A stretch of 64,000 bases of DNA, from NCBI GenBank assembly GCA_009760885.1, contig CM019704.1, positions 14,696,929 through 14,760,928 on the forward strand. Reading direction: 5' to 3'. The stretch is from Achatina immaculata (lineage: Eukaryota > Mollusca > Gastropoda > Stylommatophora > Achatinidae). This document shows positions 57,207-64,000 of this stretch, piece after piece (the first letter of the stretch is position 1; every line of letters begins with the position of its first letter). The translations under genes were made by a program, and so were the position numbers. A model generated the notes under the pieces. It ran no database searches. It saw only the letters and a program-made list of their open reading frames with translations, and was not told where the DNA came from.

Positions 57207-59489
57207 TCACTTAGTCCAGCGATCCTGGAGCATACGGATCCCTTCTTTGTAAAAGTCAGCATCTTGAAAGTGGTCTATAGCATGAATGACGTCATCATCT
57301 GAAGCAAATTTGCGACCACTGAGCTTCTTTTTTGAGCTTGGTAAACAGGTAATAGTCTGAATGGACCAAATCTGGGGAATAAGGAGGATGTTCAAGAAGC
57401 TGGAAGCGGCATTCATGAATGGCAGCCATTGCCACCGCCGACTTGTGAACTTGAGCATTGTCTTGATGAAAGATGACTCCTCTCGTCAGTTTCCCTCGAC
57501 ACTTTTCCTTCAGTTCGACCTGCAGTTGCTTCACAAGATTAGCGTAGTAGGCCCCGGTGGCCGTTCTGCCCATTTGAAGATAGTCTATCAATAGTACACC
57601 TTCTGAGCCTACCAATAGTACACCTTCTGAATCCCAAAAGATGGAAGCCATCACTTTGCCTACAGATAGAACCACCCTTGCTTTCTTTGGAGGTTGGGAT
57701 CCATGATGTTTCCACTGCTTTGATTGTTCTTTGGTTTATGGTTGAAAATGATGAACCCAAGTCTCATCCATAGTCACATTTGCGAAAGAAACTTTTCGCA
57801 AGACTGGAAGAATGTCTTAATCACCCCACTGTGGAAAAATAAAGGCAGCAAAAGAGACTGCACACAATACAGAGGCATTTCCTTATTAAGCAATACAGGA
57901 AAGATATTTTGTAAAATATTAGAGAAGAGATTAAGACCAGTGAAGAGCCCCAGCTGAGTGAACTTAAACAAGGCTTTAGGAAAAACAGAGGATGCACAAA
58001 CACAATATTTGCACTCAAACAGTTGTCAGAGAAAGCGATCGAATTTAATAACACCCTTTACTTGGCTTTTATTGACCAGAAAAAAACATCCGACAGAGTG
58101 GACAGGAACAAAATATAGGAAGTCCTAAAACAATATGGAGTTACCAGTCATCTAATAAATCTGTGTAAGAGTCTGTACAACAACGGAAGTGGCATCATCA
58201 GAGTAATAGGGGGACATTCTGAACCCTATATTATTAAATCTGGCCTTTGGCAAGGTTGCATCGTATCACCGCTGCTATTTATAACATATATCGATAACGT
58301 CTGTGAGAAGCTGGACTGATAAGGACAGCAAAAAATCAATAAAATGAAATAGAACAAACAGAAGACATAACCATAAACGAACTATTATTTGCAGATGACC
58401 AAGCTCTAATTGCCGACTCAGAAGAAGGCTTGCAAGATCACATTAATAGATTGAATGATACATGCAAAGAACACAATATGAAAATTAGTCTAAGCAAAAC
58501 AGAAGTCATGACCATCACAAGAGTAGACACACCAATAAACATTACACTGGAAAACCATACTATTAAGGTAACTCATTTTAAATACATCGGAAGAATTTTC
58601 TCAACAAAAGGAAAAATAGTCATAGAGATCGAAAACAGATGCAACAAAGCGAACCAACTTATCGGGCAAATGGTTCCCATACTAAACAACAAGCATGTCT
58701 CACTGGAAACCCAAAGAACTATCTATAAGACAATCTTCATACCAATTTTGTGCTACCAATGTCAGGCATGGACGCTAACAGCAAAAGACAAAAGGAAAAC
58801 TACAACTGAAATGAGATTCTTGAGAAGAATTCTTGGAATATCAAGAATGCACAGAATCACAAATGATGTTATTAAAAATAAGTAGGAGACCCGTTCTGAA
58901 CTATATTAAAAAACAGCAGATAGATGGAGCGATGGTATAGCAGAGTCCCTGAACATCTCATTGTACGAAGCCAACAGGCGAGCCAATGGGAGACAATTGC
59001 ACTTCACCTCTACACCTAACAGTAAATGAGGAAGGACAAGACAAGACAAGACTTTTCAGGATCTGCATAAAAATGGGCAAGATTGTCTCTTGACATGTTG
59101 AGACGCTGTCGTTTGTGATCAGCTCCAAGACGTTTCGGGGCCCATCGAACAGAGACCTTGAAGATCATTGTGAATAATGGCATGAACACGTTCCTGGGAG
59201 ATACCCAACTCAGTAGCAATGTACCGCTCAGTTAGTTGTCGATTCACCATTATCATGTCATGGATTCTGCCGATGTTTTCATTGGTGGTTACCGTTCTTG
59301 GTCTTCCTGGACGGGATCATCTTCCAGACTCTCCCTTCCATGTTTGAACTGAGCTGCCTATTTCTTCACTGTGCTGTAAGAAGGGGCATTCTCCCCTAGA
59401 GTCTGTACCATATCCTCATGGATCTCCTTCGATGATAAGCTCTTGATGCAGAGGTAGCGAATGACTACTCGGTGAGAAATTTTATCCAT
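57207..59489 (-). pseudogene. mariner transposase, interrupted
   Basis: The start is ATG at 59489: MDKISHRVVIRYLCIKSLSS, the HTH domain with YSTVKK and GRESLEDDP, then SQERVHAI- and VSVRWAPKRLGADHKRQRL-like sequence. After the LINE come TMDETWVHHFQ, VMASIFWDSEGVLL (first Asp), GVIFHQDNAQVHKSAVAMAA (second Asp), YSPDLVHSDYYLFTKLKK (third Asp, DD34D) and QDRWTK-stop at 57207. A 24-bp in-frame duplication (57590-57637) repeats the GSEGVLL segment. Stops and frameshifts add to the LINE damage. Confidence 0.88.
57798..59050 (+). mobile_element. LINE family F, 5'-truncated insertion with TSD
   Basis: ACTTTTC flanks it exactly (57791-57797 and 59051-59057). It encodes NVLITPLWKNKGSKRDCTQY, RGISLLSNTGKIFCKILEKR, EEQCGFRKNRG-like sequence after a frameshift, LAFIDQKKTSDRVDRNK, LFADDQALIADSEEGLQ (catalytic FADD kept), MKISLSKTEVMT, HFKYIGRIFSTKGK and YKTIFIPILCYQCQAWTLTA. 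The 3' end is GACAAGACAAGACAAG. RTE-like by motif order. Relatively young: a long clean frame at 58430-58885. Confidence 0.9.
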
Positions 59490-59675
59490 TTTCTCAAGTT
59501 CTGCCACCCCTTACCACTTCAGCAGCCTGTAAAAAATTGGTTGCAGTTAATTTCTTGAAACTTGGTGTTTAATCTTACATTAACCTGATCTACAAATGCA
59601 CATAATATCAACTGTGCGTCTCAAGTATTTGTACCTTATGCCGAGAATTTATCAGTCACCCCTCTTGTATGTGTT

Positions 59676-59772
59676 TGTGTATATATATGTGTATATATAT
59701 ATACATATATATGTGTATATATATACATATATGTGTGTATATATACATATATGTGTGTATATATATATATCA
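59676..59772. repeat. (TATG)/(TA)n microsatellite
   Basis: Alternating TA and TG runs adjoining the mariner right end. Confidence 0.9.
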
Positions 59773-59867
59773 CTGTTTTCTGTGAAGCTTATATACTACA
59801 CTGTAAATAAACAGATGATAAGGAGAATGAAAAATTAAAAAAAACTTTTAGCATTAAAACATTCTTA

Positions 59868-60285
59868 CCTCTTTGTCTTTCTACTCTTTCTGGCTAGTCT
59901 GTCTTTGTACCTTTCTGGGGTTGTTCCTTTTTTCTACATTTCTGTGTTGCCTATCGTTTTACATTTCTGGGTTTTCTGACTTTTTACCCCTTCTATGTTG
60001 CCTGTCTTTTTACCCCTTCTATGTTGCCTGTCTTTCTACCCTTTCTGTGTCACGTGTCTCTTTACTTCTCTGGGTTGTCTGTCTTTCTACATTCCTGGGT
60101 AGTTTGTCTTTCTAACCTTTCTGGATCGTCTGTTTTTCTAACCCTTCTGGGTCGTCTATCTTCCTAACCTTTCTGAGTCGTCTGTCCGTCTAACCTTTCT
60201 GAGTCGCCTATCTTTCTGCTTTTCTGGGTTGTCTTTCTACCATTTCTATGTTGTCTGTCTTTCAACCTTTTCAGGGTGTCTGTCC
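59868..60285. repeat. 26-bp C/T-rich minisatellite, about 16 diverged copies
   Basis: Units of the form CTTTCTGGGTCGTCTGTCTT plus TCTAAC repeat every 26 bp (clearest at 60105-60215) and diverge outward. Confidence 0.85.
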
Positions 60286-60768
60286 CAGTGTCTGTGGCTG
60301 TTTGGCCGAATGACTGTATTGTGGACGAGCCACATGACAAATGCTAAGACGGGATAATATAACAGTCGGACACAGAAGGGAGTGATTATTCATTATGATG
60401 AGGGTCAGTGGCGGCTAAGCACTCAGTCCAGCCGACGACATTGTCGATGCATATTTGTGTGATGAAGTTTATAATTTATATGTTTTGTGAATTATGTCTT
60501 CCTCGTAGTAAGATGAGATTCTGTCAGATGTATGGTTATCATCAAACACTGGATGGTCGCATATCTAGTTCCATTAAGGCCTTCATCCGCATGGCTGGTA
60601 GATATGTATGTGTCGAGATGCTATTCTGGAATTTCGTAACCTGGCTGCAGCAGCTGCAGTCGATGAGGCGATCAACACAAGGAATTGTGGAAGTGGGGAG
60701 GAGTGATTTTATTCCAGTGCATGAGTCCACCTAAAGTGTAATATAATTTCAGTGCAAAGTAGCCATTG
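60286..60768. other. No gene recognised
   Basis: The plus-strand frame 60408-60734 (108 codons) has no recognisable motif. Confidence 0.35.
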
Positions 60769-60769
60769 A

Positions 60770-60990
60770 TGGTGATGGGGGCGTAGCAACAGTGACAGCA
60801 TATATTATTCAGTGCATTGGCACATGATGGTGATAAGGCGTGTGTTTATAAGGAATGGATTCGTAGCAGCAATGGCTGCATATATTATTCAGTGCATTGG
60901 TACATGATGGTGATGAGGCGTGTGTTTATAAGGGGTGAATTTCGTAGCAGCAATGGCTGCACATGTTAATGAGTGCATAGGCACATATAT
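60770..60990. repeat. 80-bp tandem repeat, about 2.8 copies
   Basis: TATATTATTCAGTGCATTGG begins at 60801 and 60881, with a diverged third unit near 60961; CGTAGCAGCAATGGCTGCA is shared. Confidence 0.85.
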
Positions 60991-61589
60991 TTGTTTTATG
61001 AGAGTGTAGGCCTAGCTTATGGGGGCCAGGAGATCCCAGCCCAGCATCAGGCACATATGTGTATACTTGTTATGTTTGGAAGGTTTCTACAACATTGATG
61101 ATGCACATCATTCTTAAACGTGTTGCTTTGATTGATGCATGCCATTCTCAATATGTGTTACTTGATGATTACATTATAATTATATCATGTTGTTACCATG
61201 ATGATACATGCGGATGTTCTGTGTATGTCATGTTGTGTGTGACGTCACGTGATATATGTAGAGCTTTAATAAATGGTTGTAACTTGATTTAATGACTTGG
61301 ATTTTATGTATTACATGTTTATTGTAAGTGTGGATGAAAATGATTTGATGCATGACTGGCATACAGTATCCTTGGAGGGAAATCCTGGGTTGTAGTGTTG
61401 GATTGAGGAATGGCTACCCCAGTACAAAAGTACATAAGCCATGGGTTTTGGGTTGTAGTTGAGTCTTGGTCCTGTCTCTCCCTCTTATTGTCCCCAGCTG
61501 TGAACTTAGCAACCCCCTAAGTTTACAGTATCCGTATCGATTTATTTAACAGTCCCGGTTCCTGGTTGTCCGTCTATCTCTGCCTGTAC
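60991..61589. other. No gene seen
   Basis: Mixed sequence; nothing recognised. Confidence 0.4.
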
Positions 61590-61895
61590 TCACATGACGA
61601 ATCATACAAACTAAACAGACAAAGCCAAAACATCCTTTTCAGGCCACGAGCAGACCGTATCACCTTAAGCAAATACCTAAGCAAAATCAAGAAAAATCAC
61701 AGCTCAAACTGCACTGTTATAATGAGGAGAAAATAGTTGAACATTTCATACTTCAATGCCCCAAACTAGATGGGCTACGACTAAATGCTTCCAAGACGTC
61801 TTACAGTTCACGACTATCTGTATTTCAAGGCTGAACAACTACAAACGATAGTCAAGTTCTTTACTATGGCATGAGCTGCATCAGAACTACCACCA
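61590..61895 (+). mobile_element. LINE C-terminal tail (RNase H-bearing type)
   Basis: Reads RQSQNILFRPRADRITLSKY, then after a frame change EEKIVEHFILQCPKLDGLR, the C-terminal motif that follows RNase H in I/Jockey-like LINEs (compare VPQTVEHILQNCTN). It ends in an (ACC)n-like tail near 61890. Confidence 0.6.
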
Positions 61896-64000
61896 CCACG
61901 GTTTGTATGTCTGGCCAGTTCTCTTCTTTATTCTCTCTCTCTCTTCCCCACCCCCCCACCAAACCGCCAGCCACCTCCCCCATGTTGACCAGATATAAAA
62001 TGTAGCGCCATGAAAACACCGTAGGCGGCTCGAATACATTTTCAACAACTCCTCTATAAAAGTACAAACTGCAAAACGTTGCGAAATAGTAATGAAAAGA
62101 TTGAAACTCTGACCTCCCCTTTTGTGTATGCGCCAGGAGTCTTTGGTTCTCTGTCCCGGCAAAGACAAAGAAAGGGTCGACGTGATGAATGTCGATCGAC
62201 ACGTTCAGGTAGTGGAAACATTCCGTCGACGGCAGCAACCTTGGAAAGAGTCAAACAATAACTTTTTCTGCTTGTTCCACAGTATTTGAAGAGGCATTTT
62301 TGCATGGCTTCCTGTTGATCACTAAAACTGCTTCGTCGCCAATGTTTTGACTGTCAGTTTGTGTTTAAGTGTTGGTTGGGACCCAGTGGCTTTTGAATAA
62401 GGCTAGGAGGGTTGGGCGTAGCTCAGTGAATTGAAAATTATATCCAGAAACAAGACAGCTGAGGACTAGTCTATGCTATCGCGTAATCTTAGTTTATGTA
62501 AGTTCAAGTATAAGATCGTGGTTGATCTTGAAGTTCCTACTGTTGTGGCTGTCATTGAGCAAAGGCAGATAAAGGCCAAGGACGATGCTCGTTCGGAACG
62601 ACTGTTTTGGAGAAAGACAGGGTTGAATAAGCCTTTATGTCAAGTCTCGTGTCACCTGTCCTTGGTTTTGTTTAAGATAAGAATAAACATGTGCTCTCTC
62701 TCTCTGTCTCTTGCCTTCCTCCTCCGCGCTTCCCCCTCCAACACCCCCTACCCCAAATAATTATAGCGAATAAACAGTTATACTCGGGAAAGTAGGGAGA
62801 GGAATTGGCAAAGTGAAATCTAGATTGCGAGACCGAAGATACGGAAGTCTTGAATAATGTGAAAATTCAGACATATCTGTCATTAGGATAGTTTCTTGTT
62901 TCTGTAAGACAGAATTTCAAGTGTACGCTTTCTCGCTTTGATTTCTGGTACTACCACATAAGACACAAACCATCAAATTGAGGCAGCATCTTTCCATAAA
63001 TATTTCTTGGCCAAGTGTTCAGAGTTCGCCATTACTCGTCCTACAGGACTGCGAAATTAGACGATCTGACAATCTCATAAGACGTTTATTTCTCTTGCGT
63101 CATTGTGCATTGTTCGAGCTCTCCAGGTCCTTGTACCGTTATTATTTTCATACTTTATCCCAGATTTAGAGTTTGTTCTTATTCGCTAAAGGGGGGTGGG
63201 GTGGGGTGGGAATATGGCTAAGGGAATTTTATGTCTTGAGGATTCAGCTAACGTTGAGAGACTGTTAGCCTGACTGTTGAATTTATTTCAGGTAGTTACA
63301 GTGCTTTGTTTAAACACAAAATCTGTCGGATTATGAAGTCCTTTGGGGGGGGGGGGGGAAATTGTCATGTAAATGAAATGAATGTGTAGGTGAAATAAAA
63401 AGAAGTAAGCCTTTACTTTATCCAGATTTTAGAAGTCGGAAGCAGTTTTTCATTGAATCAGTGGAAACATATCGTTTCTGAAGTTTAGAGTTGGACAAAA
63501 TAACAAGTTGAGCACGAAGAATCGAATGCAGTTTTTCTTTTAATTGAATCGAAGTCGATGAAAGATATGTAATTTATGAAATAGTCGGGAGCCGGACAGT
63601 AGAAACATTGAAAAAGCGGTGTATAAAGTTTGACTTACCGACACTCAAGCCGTAACTGGAAGACAGCTTGTATTCAGAATCACATGGACTAACTTGCTGC
63701 TGCTTTATGCGTTTCATGCTGGTAATAGAAGTTTTCTCACTACATTGATATAAAAAAAGAGAAATTGAAATATTGCTAGCAAGGTGTATCCTCAGATTTA
63801 AGCCACAAGTTATTCTAAAGGTAATAGGTTCGTTTGGCAGTTTTTTTCTGTTTGGGGCTAGCGTCCGTGACAGTTGGTAAAATCCATTCTCTTCATAGCT
63901 TCCACGTTCTATTTCCATCACCGTCTCCTGATGAAACATTTGCCTTCAGCAACAGTTACAGTCATGTAGCACATGTTCAGCTATGCTTTGTGTTCAGGTC
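61896..64000. other. No gene recognised
   Basis: CT-rich at 61920-61950 and 62695-62712, G-runs at 63190-63210 and 63344-63358, otherwise AT-rich. GGGCGTAGCTCAGTGAATTG near 62414 resembles a tRNA start but no cloverleaf follows. Frames at 62473-62760 and 63574-63939 match nothing I know. Confidence 0.4.

Larger units (their letters stand above)
57109..59667 (-). mobile_element. mariner transposon, split by a LINE
   Basis: Terminal inverted repeats of about 38 bp end in TTCTCGGCATAAGGTACAA at both sides, and TA flanks both ends (57107-57108, 59668-59669). Without the 57798-59050 LINE and one 7-bp duplication the element is about 1.3 kb, the normal mariner size. It sits in TA/CA-rich repeat right beside the second Tc1-like element. 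Confidence 0.88.

Noticed and set aside
60408..60734. 108-codon plus-strand frame
   Set aside because: No recognised motif, no splice or promoter support; not called.
62414..62490. tRNA-like start GGGCGTAGCTCAGTGAATTG
   Set aside because: No anticodon stem or B box follows.

Overview
This is a window of animal nuclear genome, best read as a lophotrochozoan and probably a gastropod mollusc. The evidence is low coding density, intron-split host genes, a eukaryotic tRNA-Ile(AAT), a metazoan 18S rRNA fragment, and many decayed RTE-type LINEs, tRNA-headed SINEs, Penelope, Tc1/mariner and hAT remnants. Species is not determinable by eye. Family names below come from recognising protein motifs, not from database searches.

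Host genes are sparse. Two first coding exons are recognisable. One is MON2 (Golgi/endosome trafficking, minus strand, 4466-4582), whose 5' splice site lies in a five-fold 27-bp tandem repeat. The other is a CaMKI-type kinase (plus strand, 46248-46342). They point away from each other about 41.7 kb apart; their further exons were not found here, so 1-4.3 kb is probably MON2 intron and 46.3-64 kb may be CaMKI intron. The one convincing RNA gene is tRNA-Ile(AAT) at 15414-15487, minus strand.

Most of the rest is layered mobile DNA. 1-9 kb: an RTE endonuclease fragment, a SINE split by a 2.1-kb chimeric retro-insertion (5' ETS + 18S 5' end + an unknown repeat unit), MON2 exon 1, another SINE, a hAT element and RTE pieces. 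9-24 kb: RTE fragments, SINEs, the tRNA, minisatellites, and a palindromic element split by a second copy of the unknown unit. 24-30 kb: a Penelope-like element split by a third copy of the unit, then an RTE LINE split by a Tc1-like transposon. 34-44 kb: RNase H-encoding LINEs, an inverted pair of DUF4817-like fragments and the longest RTE copy. 44-54 kb: a twin-primed LINE inside a SINE, CaMKI exon 1 and two hAT MITEs. 55-62 kb: a second Tc1-like element, a mariner split by a LINE, minisatellites and a LINE RNase H tail.

The most interesting system is the unknown unit. Three copies of about 1.0-1.3 kb are each flanked by 10-16 bp target-site duplications. They carry variable internal tandem repeats and no long reading frame, and end in a GAA-rich 3' tail almost identical to the 3' end of the RNase H-encoding LINE at 34.5 kb. 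It looks like a long, non-coding, LINE-dependent (SVA-like) retrotransposon, and one copy appears to have captured pre-rRNA by template switching.
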